In this document: piece by piece, positions 43,592 to 52,315 of the stretch
Layout of the letters: each line of letters starts with the position of its first letter
Position numbering within the stretch: the stretch's first letter is position 1
Origin: UBA4486 sp041984885
Lineage (GTDB): Bacteria > Pseudomonadota > Gammaproteobacteria > Eutrophobiales > Eutrophobiaceae
Direction: 5' to 3'
NCBI GenBank assembly: GCA_041984885.1
Contig: JBHIXH010000001.1
Coordinates: forward strand, 78,435 to 142,434
DNA: 64,000 nucleotides
The notes under the pieces: generated by a model
Database searches by the model: none
Told to the model about the DNA's origin: nothing
Seen by the model: only the letters and a program-made list of their open reading frames with translations
Made by a program: the position numbers and the translations under genes

Positions 43592-44539
43592 TTAATCTTT
43601 CTGTTTCTCCCCTGTCAGCTTGATCGAGTTCAGATAAATGGTTCTGGCGGAATCCAGGCTCACGGTGAAACAGCCAATTGCTCCAACACGGGAGAGATCC
43701 AGATCACGCCCGGCCGGCGCCTGCCTTGCCTCATCAAGATCGATCCGGATCAAATTATGTCCGGCTGAAACATCAAAGGATTGATTAAAGCGGTCGGTGT
43801 ACTCTTCGTTGCCATCACTGTGTTGCACATCATGAATCCGGCAAGTGAGTCGCAAGGATTTCGCGGCTGGATTATCCAGATCCAGATCCAGTTCCAGCAT
43901 CGACCAACCACGCCAGTCACGTGGCATATACGTCAGGTTGAATCCGGAATATTTTTCAGTCTCAAAATCAATGCGTATCGTGGGCTTGTTTTCATTAACC
44001 GCATTAAAGCCGGCATTTCCTCCGAGGCGCAGAATCTGTAATGGACTGGAAAAATCCAGTAACACCGGAAAATCACGGCGGGCAACTGCTTCATCGTAAG
44101 CATAGAGAAACACGCGGTAATTCCAGGCCAATACCAGAATCAATGTGATAGCCAGGCAGGCTATGGGTAGTTGACCTGTTTGTTTCTGCTTCGTCAGCGT
44201 GAAAAAAAATACACCGACCGCGGTACCAAGCAGATCATTGACCAGGTCATGGAAGCTGGCCGCACGGCCAAGTCGGGATTGAATCAATTCAATCAGTCCA
44301 CCGGCGATCAGACTCAAACACAGGCAAAGCAGTAAACAGGGCAGCAGGTTTTTTCCCTGCATAAACCGTGATGCCCGTAGAAACAGGGTCGTCCAGAGAA
44401 AAAACGCGACCGCATGGCCGCTGTCCCAGAGCGCAAGCAAACTGCGAGCGTGATAAGGTTCAGCGATACCAACAAAACACAGGATCAATACTGCGATTGA
44501 CAGCAGTAGCAGCAGGGCTGAACCGAGGCTTTTATTCAT
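43592..44539 (-). CDS. VanZ-like membrane protein with C-terminal carbohydrate-binding-like domain
   Basis: From the ATG at 44539 it has 315 residues; GAGG lies 6 bp upstream and a GTG at 44560 is the alternative. Residues 1-145 contain four or five hydrophobic helices with WDSGHAVAFFLWTTLFL and RLGRAASFHDLVNDLLGTAVG, the VanZ pattern. Residues ~160-310 form a soluble beta domain (RDWRGWSMLELDLDLDNP) like a galactose-binding jelly roll. VanZ proteins affect envelope and teicoplanin traits; the role here is unknown. It lies 23 bp after the dUTPase gene. Confidence 0.8.
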   Translation of the reverse strand: MNKSLGSALLLLLSIAVLILCFVGIAEPYHARSLLALWDSGHAVAFFLWTTLFLRASRFMQGKNLLPCLLLCLCLSLIAGGLIELIQSRLGRAASFHDLVNDLLGTAVGVFFFTLTKQKQTGQLPIACLAITLILVLAWNYRVFLYAYDEAVARRDFPVLLDFSSPLQILRLGGNAGFNAVNENKPTIRIDFETEKYSGFNLTYMPRDWRGWSMLELDLDLDNPAAKSLRLTCRIHDVQHSDGNEEYTDRFNQSFDVSAGHNLIRIDLDEARQAPAGRDLDLSRVGAIGCFTVSLDSARTIYLNSIKLTGEKQKD

Positions 44540-44562
44540 CAAGGCCTCATTGGATTTCACAT

Positions 44563-45018
44563 TTAGCTGATACTGCGATTGTCGTCTTCGGTCTTTTCCG
44601 CCTTGTTGTAGCCGGTTTCCTGCCGATTCAAATTGATGGCATGTTTTTGCCGGTAGACATCAAAGACCTTATCCGGGGTCAGACCGGCACAGATCATTGC
44701 CGATACGAGAAAGTGCAGGATATCGATCAGCTCGACCCGGATATTTTGCAGATCGATTTCGTCCTTACTCCACCATTTCCACAGCAGTTCTTCATCCAGT
44801 TCCACCAGTTCCTCGCGGAGCGCCTTCGCATAATTCGCTAACCATTGATTCGGCAGTTGATTCACTTTCAGTTGATTACCGGCAGTCGCGTTAAATATGC
44901 TGTCCATGGTTAACATTTCACCATCATTTGCAGTAATCCCGTTCTTCCGGAACACATAGTCATTCAGTTCTGTCTGCATACTAAAAATCTGTTGTAGCAT
45001 GTCCTGTTCAGTTGTCAT
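44563..45018 (-). CDS. dimeric-type dUTP diphosphatase (all-alpha NTP pyrophosphatase)
   Basis: This protein of 151 residues has the magnesium-binding pattern of all-alpha NTP pyrophosphatases: LREELVELDEELLWKWW (E-x2-x-E) followed by VELIDILHFLVSAMICAG (E-x2-D). The arrangement with WKWW and HFLVS is that of dimeric dUTPases, which hydrolyse dUTP to dUMP. MazG-like specificity is the alternative. Confidence 0.78.
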   Translation of the reverse strand: MTTEQDMLQQIFSMQTELNDYVFRKNGITANDGEMLTMDSIFNATAGNQLKVNQLPNQWLANYAKALREELVELDEELLWKWWSKDEIDLQNIRVELIDILHFLVSAMICAGLTPDKVFDVYRQKHAINLNRQETGYNKAEKTEDDNRSIS

Positions 45019-45042
45019 GTCTTTACCTTCTGATTTCTACGT

Positions 45043-45330
45043 TTATTGCGTGCTGTTCTCGGCACAATGAATACATAACGGAATCGACGGATCGAGTTCG
45101 AGACGCCCCGCCGCAATCGGTTCCTCGCATTGAAGGCAGAAACCAAATGCACCGGAATCGATTCGCTGCAGCGCCTGTTCAATACGAGCCAGTTCAAGTT
45201 GTCGTCGGCGTCTGGCTTCCTGCGACATTGCCTGCGCCTGCATCGCGTCCATCCGCGATAACCGACCTACCCTGGTCTGGTCGAGCTCTACCGTCGCTGC
45301 CGCAACGTCGCCAGTCTGACTGATCTGCAT
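45043..45330 (-). CDS. DksA/TraR zinc-finger protein
   Basis: This protein of 95 residues has a short helical region and then CLQCEEPIAAGRLELDPSIPLCIHC (C-x2-C-x17-18-C-x2-C). It belongs to the short TraR/YbiI-like group rather than full DksA. It is encoded divergently from the PHP gene. It may modulate RNA polymerase. Confidence 0.85.
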   Translation of the reverse strand: MQISQTGDVAAATVELDQTRVGRLSRMDAMQAQAMSQEARRRRQLELARIEQALQRIDSGAFGFCLQCEEPIAAGRLELDPSIPLCIHCAENSTQ

Positions 45331-45468
45331 GATCTGTTCGCGCCGCTCCTGTAGCCGCTGTCGATAATGTCTGGTATCCAGTGAAAGACTCCTTTTATCT
45401 GCTTGCAGTCACACTATACTGTATCCGTTCTTTCCCCTGTAGCCACGAGGTACACAGACCTGCCAGTT

Positions 45469-46296
45469 ATGAAAGTGGATTTGCACACGCATACGAATCA
45501 ATCAGATGGCAGTTTGTCACCCGCCGCTCTCTTGCAACTGGCATCTGATCAGCGCCTGCAATTATTTTCGATCACGGACCACGATACACTGGCCGCCTAT
45601 CAGGATATCGATTCGGCGCAGTTCGATGCCATGTCGATCGTCCCCGGCATCGAGCTTTCAACACAATGGCAACGACATAATATACACATTGTCGGATTGA
45701 ACATTGATATTACCGAACCTGCCCTGCTTGACGGCGTTAACAGGCAAAAAGCAGCGCGGGAAACACGTGCCGGAAAAATTGCCGAGCGTCTGCAGAAAAG
45801 GCTGCAGCTAGATCCCGAAATGCTGAGTGAAGTCCGCGTCCTTGCCGGCAATAACCAGATTGGTAGACCGCATTTTGCCAGATACCTGTGCGAACACGGT
45901 GTCGTTGACAGTTTTGAGGATGCGTTTAAAAAATATCTTGGCCCCGGCAAGGTCGGTGACATCAAGGAAGACTGGGCCGGGCTGGATGAAACGGTAGACT
46001 GGATCCGGCAGAGCGGTGGCGATGCAGTGCTGGCCCATCCGTTAAAATACAAACTGACCCGAACCAAACTGTTAACACTGATTGATGCGTTTCAACAGGC
46101 CGGAGGCAAGGCAATTGAAGTCATAAACGGCCAGCAAAAACCGGATGAAACCGATTTTCTTGCCAAAGTCAGTGTGGCCAGGAATCTTTTCGCCTCCTGC
46201 GGCTCGGACTTTCACACACCGGATCATCGCTGGAATGCGATCGGCAGCCAGGCCAGTCTGCCAGCGGCATGCGTCCCGGTCTGGGATAACTGGTAA
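45469..46296 (+). CDS. PHP-domain phosphoesterase, RNase AM-like
   Basis: From the ATG at 45469 it has 275 residues; the frame opens 22 codons earlier, but MKVDLHTHTNQSDGSLS is the natural PHP start. Metal ligands are DLHTHTNQSDG, SITDHDT, GIELS, GRPHFAR, AVLAHPL and CGSDFHTPDH. These match YciV/RNase AM, a 5'-3' exonuclease of short RNA and of 3',5'-nucleoside bisphosphate. Confidence 0.88.
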   Translation: MKVDLHTHTNQSDGSLSPAALLQLASDQRLQLFSITDHDTLAAYQDIDSAQFDAMSIVPGIELSTQWQRHNIHIVGLNIDITEPALLDGVNRQKAARETRAGKIAERLQKRLQLDPEMLSEVRVLAGNNQIGRPHFARYLCEHGVVDSFEDAFKKYLGPGKVGDIKEDWAGLDETVDWIRQSGGDAVLAHPLKYKLTRTKLLTLIDAFQQAGGKAIEVINGQQKPDETDFLAKVSVARNLFASCGSDFHTPDHRWNAIGSQASLPAACVPVWDNW

Positions 46297-46315
46297 ATAT
46301 CCATGATTTTATATG

Positions 46316-46352
46316 ATAGATATTACCTATCAATAATATAAATATAATCAAA
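46316..46352. promoter_or_regulatory. OxyR-type binding site
   Basis: The first half ATAG-A-T-ATT-A-C-CTAT (46316-46330) fits ATAGnTnnnAnCTAT at every fixed base. Seven bases later a second, weaker half (46338-46352) keeps 7 of 10 fixed positions. It lies 63 bp upstream of the peroxiredoxin-glutaredoxin ATG, the expected place for activation by oxidised OxyR. Confidence 0.7.
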
Positions 46353-46414
46353 TAGAATAATTACATCTGTCTGCTAACCTGCCTCCGTAAACTAATTTTC
46401 TGGAGGTCATAACC

Positions 46415-47158
46415 ATGTTACAGAATAGAGAAGGTCAACCGGTCCCCGAGGTAACATTTCGAACCCGGCATGAACACGAATGGGTTGATGTGAGCAGCAA
46501 CGAGCTGTTCAAGGGCAAGACGGTCATTGTCTTCTCCCTGCCCGGGGCATTCACACCGACGTGTTCATCCTCACATGTACCGCGCTATAACCAACTGGCA
46601 CCGGTGTTTAAACAAAATGGCGTTGACGACATTATCTGTGTATCAGTCAACGACGCGTTTGTCATGAACGAGTGGAAGATTGATCAGTCCGCTGATCGTA
46701 TAACATTCATTCCGGACGGTAATGGTGAGTTTACCGATGGTATGGGCATGCTGGTCGACAAAAACGACCTCGGCTTCGGCAAACGTTCATGGCGCTATTC
46801 CATGCTGGTGAAAGACGGTGTCGTTGAGAAGATGTTCATCGAGCCGGAACAGCCAGGCGATCCGTTCGAGGCATCCGACGCTGATACCATGCTGAATTAC
46901 CTGGTGCCTAACTCGGACAAGCCGCAGGACATTACCGTATTCAGTCGTAAAGGCTGCCCGTATTGTGTGAAGGCCAAGAAGCTGTTGCAGGATGCCGGGC
47001 TTGAATACGAGGAACTGGTACTGAACGAGGATTATACCGATCGCACCCTGCGTGCAGTGGCAAACGCAACAACGTTTCCACAGGTATTCGTCAACGGTGA
47101 ATTGATTGGTGGATCCGACGACGTGGAAAACTGGCTGTCACAGAAAGCGGCCGCCTAG
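46415..47158 (+). CDS. peroxiredoxin-glutaredoxin fusion (hybrid Prx5)
   Basis: This protein of 247 residues has a Prx5-type peroxiredoxin at residues 1-160, with peroxidatic Cys in LPGAFTPTCSSSHVP. A C-terminal glutaredoxin (residues ~170-245) has FSRKGCPYCVKAKKLL and the glutathione-binding TFPQVFVNGELIGGSDD. Such hybrids reduce peroxides with glutathione. GGAGG lies before the ATG, an OxyR-like site upstream and a terminator directly after. Confidence 0.93.
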   Translation: MLQNREGQPVPEVTFRTRHEHEWVDVSSNELFKGKTVIVFSLPGAFTPTCSSSHVPRYNQLAPVFKQNGVDDIICVSVNDAFVMNEWKIDQSADRITFIPDGNGEFTDGMGMLVDKNDLGFGKRSWRYSMLVKDGVVEKMFIEPEQPGDPFEASDADTMLNYLVPNSDKPQDITVFSRKGCPYCVKAKKLLQDAGLEYEELVLNEDYTDRTLRAVANATTFPQVFVNGELIGGSDDVENWLSQKAAA

Positions 47159-47183
47159 GTTTTCACCTTGTAACTTTAGCAAA

Positions 47184-47207
47184 GGCGGGTTTTTACCCGC
47201 CTTTTTT
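47184..47207 (+). terminator. intrinsic terminator
   Basis: The stem GGCGGGT-TTTT-ACCCGCC is followed by TTTTTTATT, 26 bp after the peroxiredoxin-glutaredoxin stop. With AAA ahead of the stem it may also work for the convergent gene at 47206-47733. Confidence 0.88.
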
Positions 47208-47733
47208 ATTGCTTGCGTTCAGTTTTAAAGAAACTCGCCTGTGTTATAGATATCTCTGCAAGGAGACCGGTCGTCTGCCGCAGGCGCAGACTGATAATTT
47301 GTGAAATCTTCCATAACAGCTTTACACCCAGTGCACATTGTTCATGCACCAGGTCCTCAAAGTCGTTGCGACTCATCAATAGCACGGTCGAATCGCTGGC
47401 CGCGATGGCCGAGGCGGACAACGGTTGCCCGTCGACGATACCCATTTCACCGATTGTGCCACCGGACGAAATATCGGCTATTTTCAGGTGCTCGTTTGGC
47501 GTGGTCTCCTTGAAGATGGAAATATCGCCGTCGACCAGAAAACACAGGCTGGCCATGGTACCCCCTTCCTTGAATATGTAGGTGCCGGACGGCGCCGAAT
47601 AGGCCTTGACCCAGCCCGACAAAAATTCGATATCAGCCGGGGAAAAGTCCCGAAAAAAATCGGTTTTTTTGATTAACTCACACGCCTTGTCTTTAAAGCC
47701 ATCACCTTCACCCAGCAAGATTAAATCGGTCAT
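47206..47733 (-). CDS. cyclic-nucleotide-binding-domain protein
   Basis: This protein of 175 residues has a single cNMP-binding beta-barrel: APSGTYIFKEGGTMASLCFLVDGDISIF, then GGTIGEMGIVDGQPLSASAIA, in the position of the phosphate-binding cassette but without the usual Arg. No HTH follows, so it is not a Crp-type regulator. The role is unknown. A 13-bp palindrome (CTATA-CAC-TATAG, 47764-47776) lies in the divergent region with the next gene. Confidence 0.82.
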   Translation of the reverse strand: MTDLILLGEGDGFKDKACELIKKTDFFRDFSPADIEFLSGWVKAYSAPSGTYIFKEGGTMASLCFLVDGDISIFKETTPNEHLKIADISSGGTIGEMGIVDGQPLSASAIAASDSTVLLMSRNDFEDLVHEQCALGVKLLWKISQIISLRLRQTTGLLAEISITQASFFKTERKQ

Positions 47734-47807
47734 ACGCGCCCCACTGCACCATTTCAGGATTCTCTATACACTATAGCTGATCAAAGATCGCGGAATGGTG
47801 TTGAATC

Positions 47808-48806
47808 ATGAATCTGATCCTGTTTTTATTCATAATTCTGCTTCTGGCCGTTCTCATATATCTCTCCCGCATCGACGGCAACTACTCGGTATCGCGCAGC
47901 CAGGTAATGCGCTGCGACAGAGACAAGCTGTTTAGAAAACTTTGCGATTTCAAAAGCTGGCCGGACTGGAGTCCCTGGTTAATACACGAGCCGGATGCCC
48001 GGCTGACCTACAGCGATAACTACACGGCAGAAGGCGGATTTTATCGCTGGGATGGCAAACATGTCGGTGCCGGCACGTTAACGCATGTTACGCTCGACCG
48101 TCCGGAACAGATCCAGCAGAAACTGGAGTTTACCCGACCGTTTAAATCCGTTTGTTCGATCAGTTTTACATTACGGGAAACAGAAGGTGCGACCGAGGTC
48201 ACCTGGACGATGCAGGGACACATGCCGTTTTTCCTGCGCTTTATGATCGCACGTATGCAAAAGATGATCGGTAATGACTACGAACTGGGCCTGGCCATGC
48301 TGGCGGGCCAGATGGATGCGTCAGCCGAGTCTCCAACAATCGTGTTTCAAGGTCGGCAACAGTTATCGCCACAACCCTGTTTATGTAAATCGTTCAGCGG
48401 CTTTCTGCCGGACATGCAACAGGCAATGCAGCAGGGTTTTCCCGAGTTACAAAGCCATATCGAGCAACAGGGTAAATCAATAACCGGTGCGCCCTGTTCT
48501 GTTTATCACAAGGTCGATGTCAACAAGATGCACTTTGTCTGCGATATGGCGGTACCGGTCGCGCAAGATATCAATGCCGGTGACTACGAACTCAAGTCTG
48601 TCGGCGACGGCAAATATTTTAAAACCCTGTTAAAGGGCAATTATCGGTATCTCGAACTTGCCTGGTATTCAGCCTATGCACATCTGCAAATGCTTGGTAT
48701 AAAAGCGGACAAGACACGATCATCAATTGAAGTCTACGAAAATGACCCGCAAGCGTGTGAACACCCGAACGAGTGGCTAACCGGGATCTATATACCGATT
48801 AAATAA
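47808..48806 (+). CDS. SRPBCC (polyketide cyclase-like) plus GyrI/effector-binding-domain protein
   Basis: This protein of 332 residues has an N-terminal membrane anchor (LILFLFIILLLAVLIYLS). The SRPBCC domain follows (FKSWPDWSPWLIHEPDARLTYS, then EGATEVTWTMQGHMPFFLRFM), with a C-terminal GyrI-like effector-binding domain (residues ~180-332, PNEWLTGIYIPIK). It probably binds a hydrophobic ligand. The physiological role is unknown. Confidence 0.82.
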   Translation: MNLILFLFIILLLAVLIYLSRIDGNYSVSRSQVMRCDRDKLFRKLCDFKSWPDWSPWLIHEPDARLTYSDNYTAEGGFYRWDGKHVGAGTLTHVTLDRPEQIQQKLEFTRPFKSVCSISFTLRETEGATEVTWTMQGHMPFFLRFMIARMQKMIGNDYELGLAMLAGQMDASAESPTIVFQGRQQLSPQPCLCKSFSGFLPDMQQAMQQGFPELQSHIEQQGKSITGAPCSVYHKVDVNKMHFVCDMAVPVAQDINAGDYELKSVGDGKYFKTLLKGNYRYLELAWYSAYAHLQMLGIKADKTRSSIEVYENDPQACEHPNEWLTGIYIPIK

Positions 48807-48820
48807 CTGCGCGCAGAGAC

Positions 48821-49747
48821 TCAGCCATTACCGTGTGCCCTGCTATCAATCCAGGTGACCTTGTCACTGAACTCGTCGTGTAATAACTTCTTGATACGCA
48901 AAGCGCTGGCCTCCTTGTCTTTAATTTCCAGCATCATATCAAAGTCGAACTGACCGGCCTGTTGATAAAACTCGATAAACTTGTCTTCATCCAGCGTTTT
49001 ACAGTGGTTGCCAACACGCGCGTTCGGTTCCTGCTGGCTGAAGTCGATCATCGGCATGCCGTCAACAGTTTGCCAGGTGTTAAAACAGTGTTGCATGGCA
49101 TCTGTCATTGGTTCGCCTTCGTTCAGGCATTCATGATGCAGGTTATCGAAAATGATCGGGATACCGATGTCTTCATGCAGGGATAGACAATCACTGACAC
49201 TGTACAACCTGTCATCGTTTTCGATCACAAGACGTGATCGGATTGATTCATTCAATGAGTTGTATGTCTTGACAAAACGACGCATCGCCGTGTGCTTGTC
49301 TCCGTAGACGCCACCGACATGTATCTGCACCTTGGCAGTGGAGTCGAGGCCAAGCAGGTCGAGAAAATCACAGTGATACTGCAACTCGTTAACACTTTTT
49401 TCGACGATCTTCTCATCCGGTGAATTGATTACGACAAATTGATCCGGGTGCATGGAGATGCGCATGCTGTTTTCTTTTATCAGTATGCCGGTCTCATCCA
49501 GTTCCTCACCAAAACGTTTATCCCAGTCGAAACAACATACCGGGTGCGAGGCAAACGGTATGATCTGCGATCCGATGCGAAAGAACTGAAATTCCTTTAT
49601 CCGGTTCCAGCCGAGAATGCAGGAAAGATGATCAATGTTCCGCGCTGCCGTCTCGAAAAATTTATCCTCGGTGAACGACGATAGACGGATCGTCTTGTTT
49701 GTCGTCAGATTGTTCGAGATGTTTTGACAGGCATAGCCGAATTTCAT
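48821..49747 (-). CDS. uvsE: UV damage endonuclease (UVDE/UvsE)
   Basis: This protein of 308 residues begins KFGYACQNISNNLTTNKTIRL. It has the TIM-barrel metal sites RISMHPDQFVVINSP, KVQIHVGGVYGDK, RLVIENDD, IFDNLHHE, MPMIDFSQQ and MLEIKDKE, all characteristic of UvdE. It nicks 5' of UV photoproducts. It is divergent from a MerR-type regulator across a 321-bp region with direct repeats. Confidence 0.93.
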   Translation of the reverse strand: MKFGYACQNISNNLTTNKTIRLSSFTEDKFFETAARNIDHLSCILGWNRIKEFQFFRIGSQIIPFASHPVCCFDWDKRFGEELDETGILIKENSMRISMHPDQFVVINSPDEKIVEKSVNELQYHCDFLDLLGLDSTAKVQIHVGGVYGDKHTAMRRFVKTYNSLNESIRSRLVIENDDRLYSVSDCLSLHEDIGIPIIFDNLHHECLNEGEPMTDAMQHCFNTWQTVDGMPMIDFSQQEPNARVGNHCKTLDEDKFIEFYQQAGQFDFDMMLEIKDKEASALRIKKLLHDEFSDKVTWIDSRAHGNG

Positions 49748-49943
49748 GACGGGTAACCCTCAACAGGTGAAAACAGGATTTATCCGACAGCCTTGGTGGA
49801 GGGAGAACCTGGGGTCAATAGAGGTCACACCTCGGCTGCCGGACAAATATTCATCGCCTGTGACCATAACCCGGGACAGCGGAGCCACAGTCTGGGCTAT
49901 ACGATTGGTCGTTGGCTCAATATTCATGGACGGGTAATTTTAG

Positions 49944-49971
49944 TTGACATTTTCTTTTTGTCAATTATATT
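49944..49971 (+). promoter_or_regulatory. sigma-70-like promoter of the MerR-type regulator gene
   Basis: TTGACA (49944-49949) and TATATT (49966-49971) are separated by 16 bp. The -35 is also part of an inverted repeat, TTGACA-N9-TGTCAA. The transcription start would be near 49978, leaving a ~90-nt leader that contains the TGTACAAA repeats. The other half of this 321-bp intergenic region (49748-49930) shows nothing I can support. Confidence 0.6.
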
Positions 49972-49984
49972 TACTGGAAATATT

Positions 49985-50023
49985 CTGTACAAAATATCAT
50001 TATCTTCAATATATCTGTACAAA
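49985..50023. repeat. CTGTACAAA direct repeats (possible operators)
   Basis: CTGTACAAA occurs at 49985-49993 and 50015-50023, so 30 bp (about three helical turns) separate the copies. The core TGTACA is palindromic. TGTACA-type boxes are bound by light-responsive LitR/CarH MerR regulators. Both copies lie between the promoter and the regulator's start codon, consistent with autoregulation. Confidence 0.55.
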
Positions 50024-50068
50024 TATACGAATTTATAGTTAATTTTCACTAAATTACAGGTTTATGAC

Positions 50069-51052
50069 ATGAGCGAGACTGAATACAAGATAGGCGCCGT
50101 ATCGAAAATGACCGGCATTGGCATTGAAACATTACGCATGTGGGAGCGCCGTTACGGTGCGGTCCAACCGAGCCGCGGCAACGGCACCAGCCGGTTGTAC
50201 AGCGAGAAGGACATCGCGCGACTGACGTTATTGAAACAGCTGGTCGACAAGGGCAACTCGATCAGTTCGGTCGCGAACCTGGACGAATACGAGCTCGAAC
50301 TGCGCATGCAGAAGATCGAGCAATTCGCGAACAAGCAGTCCTCGGCCACCCATGCCGGCCAGGAACCCGTCAAGGCGATTGTTTGTGGGCGTTCACTACC
50401 TATTAATCTTAAGTTGAATAAGGATCAGACACCCGGGCTACGGGTCAGCCTGGAGCTGGACAATCTGGACCAACTGCTTTCGTCCACGATTGATGATGAC
50501 TACGACCTGCTCATCGTTGAACTGGCAGTCGTGCATGCGGAGGACGTGGCCACGATTCGTCGCGCTGCCGAACATTGCCGCTGTCACCGCATCCTGTTGA
50601 TCTATGCGTATTGCAACAAGAAAGTGCTGAAAAGCCTGAACATCGAGCAGATCAACTCTCTGCCTGCACCGGTCATACCCTCGTTGATCGACCGTCGCTG
50701 CAACGAGCTATTGCAAAACGAGCGGGGCGGTAACGGCGGGTCGGGACTGAAGCTGGATGACGATATCAAGGACCGGCTGTACGACGATGCGACTCTGGCG
50801 CACATCATGAATTGTGCAACTTCGATCAACTGTGAATGCCCGCAACACTTGTCGGACATTATCTACAAACTGGCGGCATTCGAACAATACTCGTCTTCCT
50901 GCGAGAACCGCAGTGATTCCGACAAACAACTGCACTCAATGCTGTACCACGTCGCCAACCAGACCCGTGCCTTGTTTGAACAAAGCCTCACACATGTCAT
51001 CGAGTACGAGGGGATCGATATTAACAGAGTAAAAAATAACGGTCGAAGCTAG
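50069..51052 (+). CDS. MerR-family regulator of the MlrA/LitR/CarH type without a recognisable cobalamin site
   Basis: This protein of 327 residues has the HTH at residues 6-75: YKIGAVSKMTGIGIETLRMWERRYGAVQPSR, the WERRYG form of the MlrA/LitR/CarH group. Residues ~100-215 resemble a degenerate Rossmann-like B12-binding region (LRVSLELDNLDQLL, DLLIVELAVVHAEDV), but the Asp-x-His-x-x-Gly cobalamin motif is absent. The C-terminal ~90 residues are helical. It is divergent from uvsE and may control it. It overlaps the Sel1 gene by 4 bp at the ends. Confidence 0.85.
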   Translation: MSETEYKIGAVSKMTGIGIETLRMWERRYGAVQPSRGNGTSRLYSEKDIARLTLLKQLVDKGNSISSVANLDEYELELRMQKIEQFANKQSSATHAGQEPVKAIVCGRSLPINLKLNKDQTPGLRVSLELDNLDQLLSSTIDDDYDLLIVELAVVHAEDVATIRRAAEHCRCHRILLIYAYCNKKVLKSLNIEQINSLPAPVIPSLIDRRCNELLQNERGGNGGSGLKLDDDIKDRLYDDATLAHIMNCATSINCECPQHLSDIIYKLAAFEQYSSSCENRSDSDKQLHSMLYHVANQTRALFEQSLTHVIEYEGIDINRVKNNGRS

Positions 51053-52275
51053 TCTGCAAACAACGTTTCGGCCTCATCGGTTAACTCGCGTAGATCAGCG
51101 GCCCGGATCTTTTTCGCAATTTTAGCCACCGCTTCTTCTGCGGGTTTCACGCCGAATTTGGCAGCACCGTATAACCAGACGTAGGCATCGTGCAGATTTT
51201 TTTCTGTGCCCTGCCCGGTGTAATACAGCGCACCCAGTGCATAGCAGGCCAGTTTTGAGCCGTTGTTCGCAGCTTTCTGAATCAGGTCAAAGGCTTTCAC
51301 TTTATCTTTTTTAACACCCTTGCCTTCCAGGTACATTTTACCAAGGCTGAGCTGCGCCTTGGCAAAATCATTTTCTGCCGCTGCCTGCATCCATTTCAAT
51401 CCTGCCTCTGTGTCCCGGTTAAACACATCGCCCTTTAATAACTGCCGCGCCAGTATGTATTGCGCCTTGCTCACCCCCTGTTCCGCGGCTGCCTCCAGCC
51501 ACATATGGGCAAGCGAACGGTTTTTTGTAACGTTCTTGCCGGTTAAATACATAATCCCGAGTGCGTACTGCGCCCGGTCATAGCCATTCTCTGCAGCTTC
51601 GGTGCACCATCGAATCATCTGTTCCTTGTCAGCCGGCACACCTTTACCTTTTTCATACATCAGGGCCAGGTTATACATCGCCTTGTTGTAACCTGACTCC
51701 GCTGCCTTGCGAAACATTTCTACCGCCTGAATATCGTCCTGCGGTGTGCCAGTACCATTCGTTAACATGATTGCCATATGTAACATGGCCTTGCTGTTTC
51801 CCTGGCGCGCAGCCTGTCGATACCAGTTAAATGCTTCCTCGGCATTGGCATCAATGCCGATGCCTTTCTCGTACATATAGCCAACATTGTAACGTGCACC
51901 GGAGTGACCGAGCTGGGCGGCCCGTAAATACCACTTGTACGACTTTTGATGGCTCCTTGATATGCCCAGCCCCTGTTGATGCATCCAGCCAATGTTCGCC
52001 AGCGCGGACGGATCATCCTGCTCGGCTGCCTGCTTGAACCAGTCGAGCGCTTTTTCATAGTTTTGATTGACACCGATGCCCTGCAGATACATCTCGCCGA
52101 GTCGGGATTGTGCCTTTGCCGAACCTTGCTGCGCTGCTTCAAAAAACCATTTTGCTGCCAGGCCGTAGTCACGGTTGATGATCTCACCATCTTCGTACAT
52201 ACCCGCCAATGTCAGCTGGGCTGTCAGATCACCTTTTTGGGCACGTTTGCCCAGTTCAGTAACTTGTTTGTCCAT
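51049..52275 (-). CDS. Sel1-like repeat (SLR) protein
   Basis: This protein of 408 residues is built of about ten 36-residue Sel1 repeats, each of the form A-x-x-x-L-G-x-M-Y-x-x-G-x-G-V (for example AKAQSRLGEMYLQGIGVNQNYEKAL). No signal peptide is seen, so it is probably cytosolic. Such solenoids mediate protein-protein contacts. The partner is unknown. Confidence 0.9.
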   Translation of the reverse strand: MDKQVTELGKRAQKGDLTAQLTLAGMYEDGEIINRDYGLAAKWFFEAAQQGSAKAQSRLGEMYLQGIGVNQNYEKALDWFKQAAEQDDPSALANIGWMHQQGLGISRSHQKSYKWYLRAAQLGHSGARYNVGYMYEKGIGIDANAEEAFNWYRQAARQGNSKAMLHMAIMLTNGTGTPQDDIQAVEMFRKAAESGYNKAMYNLALMYEKGKGVPADKEQMIRWCTEAAENGYDRAQYALGIMYLTGKNVTKNRSLAHMWLEAAAEQGVSKAQYILARQLLKGDVFNRDTEAGLKWMQAAAENDFAKAQLSLGKMYLEGKGVKKDKVKAFDLIQKAANNGSKLACYALGALYYTGQGTEKNLHDAYVWLYGAAKFGVKPAEEAVAKIAKKIRAADLRELTDEAETLFAD

Positions 52276-52315
52276 GGCTTCAGTTGCAGATTGTAATTAC
52301 CGTTATTCAGAACAT

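Noticed and set aside
47764..47776. 13-bp palindrome CTATA-CAC-TATAG as a promoter operator
   Set aside because: Short and AT-rich; it could arise by chance and no nearby regulator is known, so it is only mentioned with the neighbouring gene.
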